Shown: positions 8,794-16,760 of the stretch, piece after piece
Layout of the letters: every line of letters begins with the position of its first letter
Position numbering within the stretch: position 1 is the first letter of the stretch
Program-made: the position numbers and the translations under genes
NCBI GenBank assembly: GCA_900553185.1
Contig: USCT01000022.1
Coordinates: 1-33,737 of the forward strand
Direction of reading: 5' to 3'
Source: an uncultured Bacteroides sp.
GTDB lineage: Bacteria; Bacteroidota; Bacteroidia; Bacteroidales; Bacteroidaceae
DNA: 33,737 nt
The notes under the pieces: model-generated
Database searches by the model: none
What the model was told of the DNA's origin: nothing
What the model saw: only the letters and a program-made list of their open reading frames with translations

Positions 8794-8824
8794 TTGGCAC
8801 TTTCAAAAAACTTTCCGAAATTTG
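8794..8824 (+). promoter_or_regulatory. Promoter of rfbB
   Basis: TTGG (8794-8797), a 19-base spacer, then GAAATTTG (8817-8824), one mismatch from TAnnTTTG. The spacing is typical for Bacteroides. The element lies 25 bases before the rfbB start. Confidence 0.6.
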
Positions 8825-8849
8825 CAGGAATAAAAACTAACACGCCTTT

Positions 8850-9989
8850 ATGAAAACATATCTTGTCACAGGAGCTGCAGGATTTATCGGCTCAAACTTT
8901 CTGAAATATATGCTGGGCAAATACGATGACATTCGGATCATCGTACTCGACGCGCTGACTTACGCCGGCTATCTGGGCACCATTTCAGAAGACATCGACA
9001 ACGAACGCTGCATCTTTATCCGGGGAAACATTTGTGACCGCAACCTGGCCGACCAACTGTTCGCCGAATACAAGTTCGACTACATCATCAACTTTGCAGC
9101 CGAAAGCCACGTCGACCGCAGCATAGAAAACCCTCAGCTTTTCCTACAGACCAACATCCTGGGAACCCAGAACCTGCTGGATGCCGCCCGTTGCGCCTGG
9201 GTAACCGGAAAAGATGAAAAAGGATACCCTACATGGCGTAAACACGTACGTTTCCATCAGGTATCTACCGACGAAGTGTATGGCTCCCTGGGAACCGAAG
9301 GATTCTTTACGGAAGAAACTCCTCTCTGCCCGCACAGCCCGTACAGCGCATCAAAAGCCAGTGCCGACATGATTGTCATGGCTTACCGCGATACGTATCA
9401 GATGCCTGTTACCATCACCCGCTGCTCGAACAATTACGGACCATACCACTTCCCGGAAAAACTGATTCCGCTAATCATCAAGAATATCCTGGAAGGAAAA
9501 CGCCTGCCGGTATACGGCGACGGAAGCAACGTACGCGACTGGCTGTACGTGGAAGACCACTGCAAGGCCATCGACCTGGTACTGCATAACGGAAAAAATG
9601 GCGAAATCTATAACGTGGGCGGACACAATGAAAAACAAAACATTGAAATCGTGAAGCTCACCATTTCCACCATCCGCCGGCTCATGGAGGAAGAACCGGA
9701 ATACCGCAAGGTACTGAAAAAAAAGGAATACGATGAGAACGGACAAATCCGCATTGACTGGATCAACGACTCACTGATTGCGTTCGTAAAAGACAGGCTG
9801 GGACACGATCAGCGGTACGCCATCGACCCGACAAAAATAAAAAATGAACTGGGCTGGTATCCGGAAACAAGCTTCGAGGAAGGCATTGTGAAAACCATCA
9901 AATGGTATCTGAACAACCAAGAATGGGTAAAAGCCGTAACCAGCGGAGAATACCAGAACTATTACGAAAACATGTACAAGAACCGGTAA
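8850..9989 (+). CDS. rfbB: dTDP-glucose 4,6-dehydratase RfbB
   Basis: A 379-residue extended short-chain dehydrogenase that converts dTDP-glucose to dTDP-4-keto-6-deoxyglucose, on the way to dTDP-rhamnose and other deoxysugars. It has the NAD-binding motif TGAAGFIGS (7-15), the catalytic segment STDEVYG with T140, D141 and E142, and YSASK with Y165 and K169. NNYGPYHFPEKLIPL and YGDGSNVRDWLYVEDHC are characteristic of RmlB. The usual rfbA, rfbC and rfbD partners are not nearby, so it is either a stand-alone copy or works with genes elsewhere. Confidence 0.93.
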   Translation: MKTYLVTGAAGFIGSNFLKYMLGKYDDIRIIVLDALTYAGYLGTISEDIDNERCIFIRGNICDRNLADQLFAEYKFDYIINFAAESHVDRSIENPQLFLQTNILGTQNLLDAARCAWVTGKDEKGYPTWRKHVRFHQVSTDEVYGSLGTEGFFTEETPLCPHSPYSASKASADMIVMAYRDTYQMPVTITRCSNNYGPYHFPEKLIPLIIKNILEGKRLPVYGDGSNVRDWLYVEDHCKAIDLVLHNGKNGEIYNVGGHNEKQNIEIVKLTISTIRRLMEEEPEYRKVLKKKEYDENGQIRIDWINDSLIAFVKDRLGHDQRYAIDPTKIKNELGWYPETSFEEGIVKTIKWYLNNQEWVKAVTSGEYQNYYENMYKNR

Positions 9990-10002
9990 CGGAACGCATA
10001 TA

Positions 10003-10062
10003 CGGAAAAACAGCGGTGTGAACCCTCTCATGACAAGAATTCACACCGCTGTTCTTTTTCCG
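10003..10062. terminator. Two-way intrinsic terminator between rfbB and the MBOAT gene
   Basis: AACAGCGGTGTGAA (10009-10022) is perfectly complementary to TTCACACCGCTGTT (10040-10053). The flanks CGGAAAAA and CTTTTTCCG extend the pairing with a short bulge. A-rich and T-rich flanks let it work in both directions, as expected between the convergent ends at 9989 and 10091. Confidence 0.88.
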
Positions 10063-10090
10063 AACAACACGGATCTGCGTCCGTATCCAA

Positions 10091-11593
10091 TCAGAACTGG
10101 AAATAGATAAACGGCTGTATATCGCTGCTTTTTACCTGCATAACCACATAAATCAGCAGAATCAGAACCAGCGCCTGACCTGCCAGCGGCAAACGTACCA
10201 TGCCCCGGCTGCAGGCATCCTGCCACCTGTCCGGGCATATATGCAACAAATATCCGACTCCCATCAGCAGAAAGACCTTCCAGTATCCGGAAAACAACTG
10301 CCCGATAAGTTCAGGATGGAAAGCCGTAAAAATCTGACGAATCATGGTAGCCGAAGCCTCGAACGTGGCGTTTCGGAAAAAGATCCAGCAGAAGCAAACG
10401 AAATGGAAAGTCAGGATCACGGCGAAAAAGCGTCTCCATCCGGTACTCCGATAAGTCTTGGGACGACCCAACAGGCTACGTAGGTATTTGTGGGCAGCCA
10501 AAGCAATGCCATGCAACCCTCCCCACACAACGAAATTCCAGGAAGCACCGTGCCACAATCCGCCTAACAGCATCGTAAGAAACAGGTTAATGTACGTACG
10601 TATCTTACCCTTCCGGTTGCCTCCCAGCGAAATATAAAGATAATCGCGCAACCAGGTAGACAATGAGATATGCCACCGGTGCCAGAAATCGGTCACACTG
10701 TCTGATTTGTACGGAGAATTGAAGTTGATGGGAAAACGGAATCCCAACAACAAGGCAATACCAATGGCCATATCGCTGTAACCGGAAAAATCACAGTAAA
10801 TCTGTAACGCATATCCATATACGCCAAACAGATTCTCCAAGCCCGAATACAATCCCGGATTATCAAATATGCGCTCCACAAAGTTCACACTGATGTAATC
10901 GGAAATCACCGCCTTCTTGAACAATCCGCTTACAATGAAAAAGACTCCCTGACCGAACATTTCGGACGAAACAAACAAAGGCTTGCGGATCTGTGGGATA
11001 AAATCACGCGCACGGACAATCGGACCGGCTACCAGCTGGGGGAAAAACGATACATAAAATACGTAATCCAACAGATTGGACAGAGGCTGCAGCTCTTTCC
11101 GGTACACATCTATGGTATAACTCAAAGACTGGAATGTGAAAAAGGAAATACCTACCGGCAGGAAAATATCCAACGGTTCAAAATGGCCATGCCAGAGAGG
11201 GGCCAGCATTTCATAAAAGAAATTGGTATACTTAAAGTAACAAAGCAATCCCAGGTTTATGCAGAGGCTAAGCATCACGATCAATTTCCGTTTCCACGAC
11301 TTCTGCGTCCGCGACATCCAGTGGGCCAGAAAAAAATCGGAAACGGTAACAATCCCCAGCAGGAAAAAATAAAATCCGCTGCTCTTATAGTAAAAATAAT
11401 AGGAGAAAAGAGAGACGAACAGTAATCTGGCCGTCGTTTTCTTCTGCAGAATCCAGTAAACCAGGCTAAATCCCAGGAACAGCCACAGGAAAAGTCCGCT
11501 ACTGAAAATCATCGGTTGCTCAGGATCGTATTTCAAGACATCTGCCAGTTTAGTCCAGTCTATTCCTATATCCGGTAAGTTGAGTTGCCACAT
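10091..11593 (-). CDS. MBOAT-family membrane O-acyltransferase (AlgI-like)
   Basis: A 500-residue polytopic protein of the membrane-bound O-acyltransferase family. Family marks are PVGISFFTFQSLSYTIDVYR (147-166), FPQLVAGPIVR (184-194), YCDFSGYSDMAIG (266-278), FWHRWHISLSTWLRDYLYI (303-321) and GGLWHGASWNFVVWGGLHG (344-362). H348 is the conserved catalytic His. AlgI-type members move acetyl groups across the inner membrane to periplasmic SGNH partners that acetylate glycans. Two SGNH proteins are encoded just upstream. The start overlaps the preceding gene by 44 bp. An internal ATG at 11509 (MIFSSGLF) is the alternative, but the YDPEQP lead-in looks native to Bacteroidetes members. Confidence 0.88.
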   Translation of the reverse strand: MWQLNLPDIGIDWTKLADVLKYDPEQPMIFSSGLFLWLFLGFSLVYWILQKKTTARLLFVSLFSYYFYYKSSGFYFFLLGIVTVSDFFLAHWMSRTQKSWKRKLIVMLSLCINLGLLCYFKYTNFFYEMLAPLWHGHFEPLDIFLPVGISFFTFQSLSYTIDVYRKELQPLSNLLDYVFYVSFFPQLVAGPIVRARDFIPQIRKPLFVSSEMFGQGVFFIVSGLFKKAVISDYISVNFVERIFDNPGLYSGLENLFGVYGYALQIYCDFSGYSDMAIGIALLLGFRFPINFNSPYKSDSVTDFWHRWHISLSTWLRDYLYISLGGNRKGKIRTYINLFLTMLLGGLWHGASWNFVVWGGLHGIALAAHKYLRSLLGRPKTYRSTGWRRFFAVILTFHFVCFCWIFFRNATFEASATMIRQIFTAFHPELIGQLFSGYWKVFLLMGVGYLLHICPDRWQDACSRGMVRLPLAGQALVLILLIYVVMQVKSSDIQPFIYFQF

Positions 11594-12518
11594 AGTTATT
11601 ATACGCTTTAATCAATGCTTCATGTAATAATAATCCCTGAATCGTGTATCCCTGCTGGGTAAAATGTATCCGGTCCTTCTGAAAATAATGACCGGCTACC
11701 CAGTTCAGACAGGCTCTCCGCTGTCCTCCTACAATGTCATACATATCCCAAACGGCCAGATGATTGGCTTTGGCATACATCTGTTCGGTCTCCACCACAT
11801 GTACGGTCTGACTGTTGATCACCCTTCCTTTTCTTCCCTGCCGCTTATAGGCACCGGGCGGAGTCGTCAGCAGGAAAGCACTCTCCGGACACGAACGCTT
11901 CAAGGCATCCAGCAACGTTTTCATTTCATGGAGATGAGTTCCAGAAACATACCGCGGAGCATGCGCCTCATTGGTTCCAAAAGATACGATAATCAAATCC
12001 GGCTGCAGGCTGGCTATTTCCCGTATCCGTTCCGGAGTATAATACGTACCGTATGTCGATCCATTTACACCCAGTATATGATACACGATACCCCGCTCAC
12101 CGGTTTCCTCGGCCAGACCGGAAGACTGATAGGTTATTGTCTGATTAACCACAGCCTCACTTCCAAAATCATTCTCCAGCTGTTTACGGATAATATAAGG
12201 AAATACATGTCCCCGAACGTGAGAATCTCCGATATGTACAATGCGGACCGGACCTTCCATCCGCATCAGCTTGTTCCAGAATGAATCCAACGTATGTTCA
12301 GGATCTGTAATCTCATTTTCTTTCGTCTCCCGGAAAATAGCAGGCATGGGAGACTGAACGTCAATCAATCCCAATACACGGGCCATAGCCTGTTCGCTAT
12401 AGACAGGCCCGGAATTCTTGTCGGGATGTGTCTTTTCAGGCAACAGATCCTGCGCGTGCAGAAAAGTCCCTGTAAGCCAAAGAAAAAGGCACAATATCCA
12501 CCTGCTACTGCATTTCAT
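11550..12518 (-). CDS. Secreted SGNH/GDSL-hydrolase-fold protein, probable O-acetyl transfer partner
   Basis: With the chosen start, 322 residues and a signal peptide ending near LHA-Q (21-23). SGNH block I is VHIGDSHVRG with Ser 99. Block III is IIVSFGTNEAH, with the Asn of the oxyanion hole. Block V is DRIHFTQQGY, with D282 and H285 completing the triad. It probably acts in the periplasm as an acetyltransferase or acetylesterase on a glycan together with the MBOAT protein. I chose the ATG at 12518, which overlaps the upstream gene by 14 bp and starts a normal signal peptide. An ATG at 12566 would add 16 polar residues. Confidence 0.82.
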   Translation of the reverse strand: MKCSSRWILCLFLWLTGTFLHAQDLLPEKTHPDKNSGPVYSEQAMARVLGLIDVQSPMPAIFRETKENEITDPEHTLDSFWNKLMRMEGPVRIVHIGDSHVRGHVFPYIIRKQLENDFGSEAVVNQTITYQSSGLAEETGERGIVYHILGVNGSTYGTYYTPERIREIASLQPDLIIVSFGTNEAHAPRYVSGTHLHEMKTLLDALKRSCPESAFLLTTPPGAYKRQGRKGRVINSQTVHVVETEQMYAKANHLAVWDMYDIVGGQRRACLNWVAGHYFQKDRIHFTQQGYTIQGLLLHEALIKAYNNYVATQLTGYRNRLD

Positions 12519-13881
12519 AAGCTTTCCGCTTCTCATACTGTTCTTTTCCATACACCAATGTCTCAAACAACAGACTTGCTATGTGTTTACCTCCCCGGAA
12601 ATTTATGTGAGTATAATCATAATTGGCCAACGAAGGCTTTTGATTCACAAGCTTCGCCATACTTCCTTCGCCTCCCATGGCTTCAAAAAGATTCCAGAAT
12701 GCCACATGGGTCTCGGCCGCCAAAGCCTCCTGAAAACGAATCAGGTTTTTCACGCCGGGCATTGTACGCAATTCACCGGTCTCAGTCTTGTAATCCCGGT
12801 CGCCTACCCCTACAATTAATATGGAAGCCTGTGGGAAGACCTGCTTTAAATAATTTATAACCTTAGTCATGGCACGCTGATAATAGGAATAGTTGACTCC
12901 CTGTTCGGAAGCGACATTCAAACCATATTGTAAAACAATTAAATCGTACATACGCATCTTGTTATATTGATGCATAATTGCCGAAGGAACGTGTATCAAT
13001 TGTTGTCCGCTGCTTCCACGGGTACTAAAATTATCCAGAACAATACCCGAAGCAGGATCCATGGTAGCGGCATAAAAAGTTGCGGTATTCATCGAATCCA
13101 GCCGCTCGACCTTCCAGTTGACGGTTTTGATATTTCCCTCAACCGAAACGGATTGCATCAGACTGTCACCTCCCAAAGCAAAAAACTCAGGCTCTCCTCC
13201 ATTCACGGAAGCAGACAAATAAATAGAATCGTTTGTCCGAAAGTAAATGGTCGAATACCTGCAGGAATCAGCCTGATTACCTGTCTGTTTCCCTTTCAGA
13301 GTTACAAAAGCTCCCTTCCGGGGAATAAAGTAATGATTCGATAGGTCCTGACGTTTCCGGTCAAAAAAGACAGAGTCTGTAATGGCATGACTGCTCCATC
13401 CGCTGAATGAATGCCGGACAGTAGGCCGATAATTAGAAAATGTAGAAGCAATCGATACGTATCCTACTCCACTTCCTCCAAACTTCTGCTGAAGCATGGA
13501 ACGCAAATCACCGGTCAGAATATCTGCCTCAATAAAAGAATCACCAAAATAAGCGATACGCACGGGACGTCCCAACGAAGCCCGATGGATCAATGCTTCA
13601 TAAAATGACTTCATCCCGCGCATGGTAGAATCAGAAAAATCCTCAATACACACCATACCGGACTTACAAGTATCTACAAAAGCAGGCTTCACCGGTTTGG
13701 GAAGAACCAGCGTATCCGAATCCGCAAGCACAGGAAGCTTATCCGGACGCAAATCAGCCAGCAAATCGACCCTACGCAGTTGTTTATCACCCCATGATAT
13801 ACGAGGCAACCAATGAAGTAATCCTAAGCCGAAAACAACCAGTAAAGTCAGCAAAAACGTCGCAGCAACCTTATTCTTCAT
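12505..13881 (-). CDS. Membrane-anchored SGNH-hydrolase-fold protein
   Basis: 458 residues with one N-terminal membrane helix (VAATFLLTLLVVFGLGLL, about 5-22) and a periplasmic body. Block I is IAYFGDSFIEAD with Ser 115, block III is IVLQYGLNVASE, and block V is DYTHINFRGG with D422 and H425. A beta-rich insert of about 140 residues lies between blocks I and III (about 165-300), of the kind that can hold a carbohydrate-binding fold. This is the first gene of a three-gene operon with the second SGNH protein and the MBOAT protein. Its substrate is not evident. A capsule, O-antigen or other surface glycan is an inference. Confidence 0.8.
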   Translation of the reverse strand: MKNKVAATFLLTLLVVFGLGLLHWLPRISWGDKQLRRVDLLADLRPDKLPVLADSDTLVLPKPVKPAFVDTCKSGMVCIEDFSDSTMRGMKSFYEALIHRASLGRPVRIAYFGDSFIEADILTGDLRSMLQQKFGGSGVGYVSIASTFSNYRPTVRHSFSGWSSHAITDSVFFDRKRQDLSNHYFIPRKGAFVTLKGKQTGNQADSCRYSTIYFRTNDSIYLSASVNGGEPEFFALGGDSLMQSVSVEGNIKTVNWKVERLDSMNTATFYAATMDPASGIVLDNFSTRGSSGQQLIHVPSAIMHQYNKMRMYDLIVLQYGLNVASEQGVNYSYYQRAMTKVINYLKQVFPQASILIVGVGDRDYKTETGELRTMPGVKNLIRFQEALAAETHVAFWNLFEAMGGEGSMAKLVNQKPSLANYDYTHINFRGGKHIASLLFETLVYGKEQYEKRKAYEMQ

Positions 13882-13905
13882 ACAAAAAATTCATAAAGAC
13901 GGCTG

Positions 13906-13913
13906 CAAAGATA
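13906..13913 (-). promoter_or_regulatory. Promoter -7 element of the SGNH/MBOAT operon
   Basis: On the minus strand TATCTTTG, a full match to TAnnTTTG, lies 24 bases before the start of the first SGNH gene. No clear -33 element was found. It suggests that this operon is separate from the efflux operon that ends just upstream. Confidence 0.55.
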
Positions 13914-13927
13914 ATCGAAAAATATGA

Positions 13928-14571
13928 TTAATTCATGTTCTTTGAACGAACTGTTTGCAAAAAACAATCTACCATACGGGCTCCTTTTTCCGTCGTAATT
14001 CCCCGCATGTGCAAAATAGTAATCTCACTATAAATCTCCGCTAACGGATAATTGTCTGCCAGATCCGAATAAACCAGTACATCCAGTTGGACTGACATGA
14101 CCTTACTGATGATATCGAAATTTATATCTTCACGGAAAATACCTTGCCGCACTCCCAACTGAAAATGCTCCAATGCCTCTGCATCCGAATTCCGTTGCTC
14201 TTGTCTTAAAAACTCCACAACTTCAGGGTATTTCTTTAAATCACGGAAAAAAGCCGGATTCATCTCACAAAGTTCACTCGACTTCTTCTTATAAAAAGCA
14301 AAGATTACTTCCAAGGCATTTTCAGCCTTGGAAGCAATCTCCTCTCCATATAAGCATGCATTTCATTTCGCTGAAGACACATAACCTCCAACAACAATTG
14401 CTTCTTATCTTGAAAAAGTTCATAAAGAGTCCGTTTCGAAATAGACAGGGAAGCAGCAATATCATCCATGTGTACATTTCGGATACCTTGGCTAAAAAAA
14501 GCTTTTATAGCCTGCTCCAAGACCCGCTTTCGAAGTTCCGAACGATCTTTTCGTGCTCGTTTTACAATCAT
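13928..14571 (-). pseudogene. TetR/AcrR-family regulator, frameshifted
   Basis: The first part (from the ATG at 14571, 7 bases after the LpxA-like gene) encodes a clear TetR DNA-binding domain: a helix with LEQAIKAFFSQGIRNVHMDD, then IAASLSISKRTLYELFQDKK. This frame runs off into RRLLPRLKMPWK and stops at 14305. The rest of the regulator, EEIASKAENALEVIFAFYKK through to VRSKNMN, continues in another frame to 13928. The switch falls at 14339-14346, where the coding strand reads GAGAGGAG. Removing one AG restores a single 213-residue reading frame of normal TetR length. As written, the product would have the DNA-binding domain but not the ligand-binding and dimerisation domain. A sequencing error is the main alternative. 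Confidence 0.85.
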
Positions 14572-14578
14572 TTCCTCA

Positions 14579-15346
14579 TCAATGAATAATTCCCAACTGA
14601 GATGAAGATACAAATTCAATGATATGATCAATCTCCTTACTACCAGGAACCTGTTCCTTGATGCGGAGCAATGCATCATGTTGTGAAGTATTGGCCTTAT
14701 ACAAAATACGATAAGCCTGAGCAATATGCTTAATCAATGTTTCAGAAAAGCCCGTATGCTCCAGAACAACGGTATTGATGCTATAAAATTCAATCGGTTC
14801 GTGAGCTGCCACAATAAACGGTGGAATATCTTTGATGAACCGACATCCTCCCTGTACCAGAGAAAAAGTTCCCAAACGGGTTTTACCCTGCATCAGCACG
14901 TTGGAAGTCAAAATGGCATTATCTTCCACAATACAATTCCCGGAAATCTGAGAGCCATTACCAATGATACAACGATTTCCTATAGTCACATCATGTGACA
15001 ATCGCGCACCCGTCATGATAAAGTTACCATCACCGACCTTTGTTTCATGTCCGGCATGAGTTCCACGAATAATTACGGCATTCTCACGGATTACATTATT
15101 ATTTCCAATGCGGGCAATGGTATCTTCGCCTGTATAGTTAAAATCCTGTGGAGTAGCGGCAACCACAGCTCCCTGATAAACCGTATTACCGTTTCCCATA
15201 CGAGTGCCACTCATCAAACTGGCATAAGGCATAATTACATTATTATCACCTATTTCTACATTTTTATCGATGTAGGCAAACGGATGAATCGTCACGTTGT
15301 TGCCGATCTTTGCAGAGGGGTCAACATAAGCCAAAGGACTAATCAT
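14579..15346 (-). CDS. LpxA-like acyl-ACP:UDP-sugar O-acyltransferase paralog
   Basis: 255 residues with a left-handed beta-helix of hexapeptide repeats (about 1-180) and a helical tail ending in GIIH. The overall pattern is that of LpxA, the first enzyme of lipid A synthesis: IGDNNVI, GNNNVIREN, SHDVTIGNRCIIGN, FSLVQGGCRFIKDIPPFIVA, NTVVLEHTGFSE. The catalytic His of E. coli LpxA (H125) is kept as H118. Other functional positions differ: K76 aligns with N70, H122 with R115, H144 with Q153, and the LKRRGFS motif reads LEHTGFS. It may be an acyltransferase with altered donor or sugar, or a weak enzyme. It lies 31 bases after the outer-membrane channel gene of the efflux operon, away from any lpxD or lpxC/fabZ. 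Confidence 0.82.
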   Translation of the reverse strand: MISPLAYVDPSAKIGNNVTIHPFAYIDKNVEIGDNNVIMPYASLMSGTRMGNGNTVYQGAVVAATPQDFNYTGEDTIARIGNNNVIRENAVIIRGTHAGHETKVGDGNFIMTGARLSHDVTIGNRCIIGNGSQISGNCIVEDNAILTSNVLMQGKTRLGTFSLVQGGCRFIKDIPPFIVAAHEPIEFYSINTVVLEHTGFSETLIKHIAQAYRILYKANTSQHDALLRIKEQVPGSKEIDHIIEFVSSSQLGIIH

Positions 15347-15377
15347 AATTTTTCTTGTATTTAAATTTAAAGGTTAA

Positions 15378-16760
15378 TTATTCTCTACCTCCTCCCAATG
15401 CACTATACAAGTTAATTACAGCCTGCATACGCTGGAAGTTATCAGATACCTCACTCAACTGGGCACTCAACAGATTCTGCTGGGCTGTCAAGATCTCCAG
15501 ATAAGTAGCATCACCACTTTGGAACAAAGCCTTCGTATAAGTAACCGCTTTATCCAACTGTTCAACTTGTCCACGGTCCTCAATCAGTTTCTTGTTCTGT
15601 GTGTCAAACAAGTACAAGGCATCGCTGACTTCCTTGCCTGCCTCCAGAATTGTCTGCTGGTAATTCATCTGAGCAATCTTCTCTTCTGCCTTCGATACTT
15701 TCAAATTAGCAATCAGCTTACCGTTGTTAAAAATAGGCTGTGCCAGTGAAGCCACCGCACTCAGAATCAGTTTTCCCGGATTTACCACCGCGATACCTGC
15801 ACTATTGGTCCATCCGGCAGTACCCGTAATATTCAGTCCCGGATAGAAAGCCGCACGTGCCGAATTGGTCGTATAATATGCAGCGGCCAAGGTCATTTCG
15901 GCCATCTTCACATCCGGACGGTTTTCCAGCAATTGCATAGGCACTCCTGCAGCCAGTTCCTCCGGCATTACCTGCTCATCCAGTGTATTACGATCAATTG
16001 TCTGCGGAGTCTTGGCCAATAATACAGCCAAGGAATTTTCCGTTTCACGCACCTGACGCTTCAAGTCCATCAAAGAAGCCTCAACCTGATGGCTGGCCGC
16101 ACGCATCTGTGCGACAGCAGCTTCTGTAGTCATACCGGCTATTTTCATAGCCTCCATCACCCGTACGTTTTCCTTGTAGATAGCAGCCGTTTCAGTAGTA
16201 ATTTCCACCTGGCGGTCAAGCATCAACAAAGAATAATAGGTATTGGCAATACCACAAATTATCTGTGAACGGACAGCCTGTTCAGAAAACTTGCTTTGTT
16301 CATAAGCTACTTTCTGTCCCCGCTTGGCATTCAGAATTTTTCCAAACAGATCTATTTCCCAACTTGCGGAAACCGGTAACTGATAAGTTTGTGACGGTTT
16401 CGACTTGTCAAAACTACTGAGTGTACCCTGGGGAGTGAAATTTATAGACGGCAAGTAAGACAGCTTGGCTGAAGTCAACATTACTTTTGCCTCCTCTACG
16501 CGAAGGGCAGCAGCCTGCATATCCACGTTGTTGGCCAATCCTTCTTCAATCAAAGACTGCAATTTTGCATCACGGAAGATTTCTTTCCAAGGCAGATTTC
16601 CCATGTTAGTCGTATCGGCAGCCAGTGTATCGGTTGCCGAAGCCGGATCACGATAAATACCTGACGTAGTAACAGTGTCCGGACGATCATATGCTTTGTA
16701 GATATGGCAGCTACTTAAGGTAGTAGCTGCACACATCATGACAATCAGTTGTTTCTTCAT
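15378..16760 (-). CDS. RND efflux outer-membrane channel lipoprotein (TolC/OprM, NodT family)
   Basis: 460 residues with lipobox TTLSSC (Cys 18). Two repeated coiled-coil/beta units are characteristic of outer-membrane factors: AAALRVEEAKVMLTSAKLSYLPSI near 80-105 and AEMTLAAAYYTTNSARAAFYPGLNI near 285-310. Each is followed by long helices, and the protein ends near LLSAQLSEVSDNFQRMQAVINLYSALGGG. It forms the exit duct of the tripartite pump. Its ATG overlaps the stop of the pump gene by one base (TAATG), so the two are translationally coupled. Confidence 0.92.
   Translation of the reverse strand: MKKQLIVMMCAATTLSSCHIYKAYDRPDTVTTSGIYRDPASATDTLAADTTNMGNLPWKEIFRDAKLQSLIEEGLANNVDMQAAALRVEEAKVMLTSAKLSYLPSINFTPQGTLSSFDKSKPSQTYQLPVSASWEIDLFGKILNAKRGQKVAYEQSKFSEQAVRSQIICGIANTYYSLLMLDRQVEITTETAAIYKENVRVMEAMKIAGMTTEAAVAQMRAASHQVEASLMDLKRQVRETENSLAVLLAKTPQTIDRNTLDEQVMPEELAAGVPMQLLENRPDVKMAEMTLAAAYYTTNSARAAFYPGLNITGTAGWTNSAGIAVVNPGKLILSAVASLAQPIFNNGKLIANLKVSKAEEKIAQMNYQQTILEAGKEVSDALYLFDTQNKKLIEDRGQVEQLDKAVTYTKALFQSGDATYLEILTAQQNLLSAQLSEVSDNFQRMQAVINLYSALGGGRE

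Noticed and set aside
14305..14365. Programmed -1 frameshifting as the explanation for the split TetR gene
   Set aside because: No slippery heptamer or following stem is evident at the overlap, and the simple AG duplication explains the break. Comparative data could reopen this.
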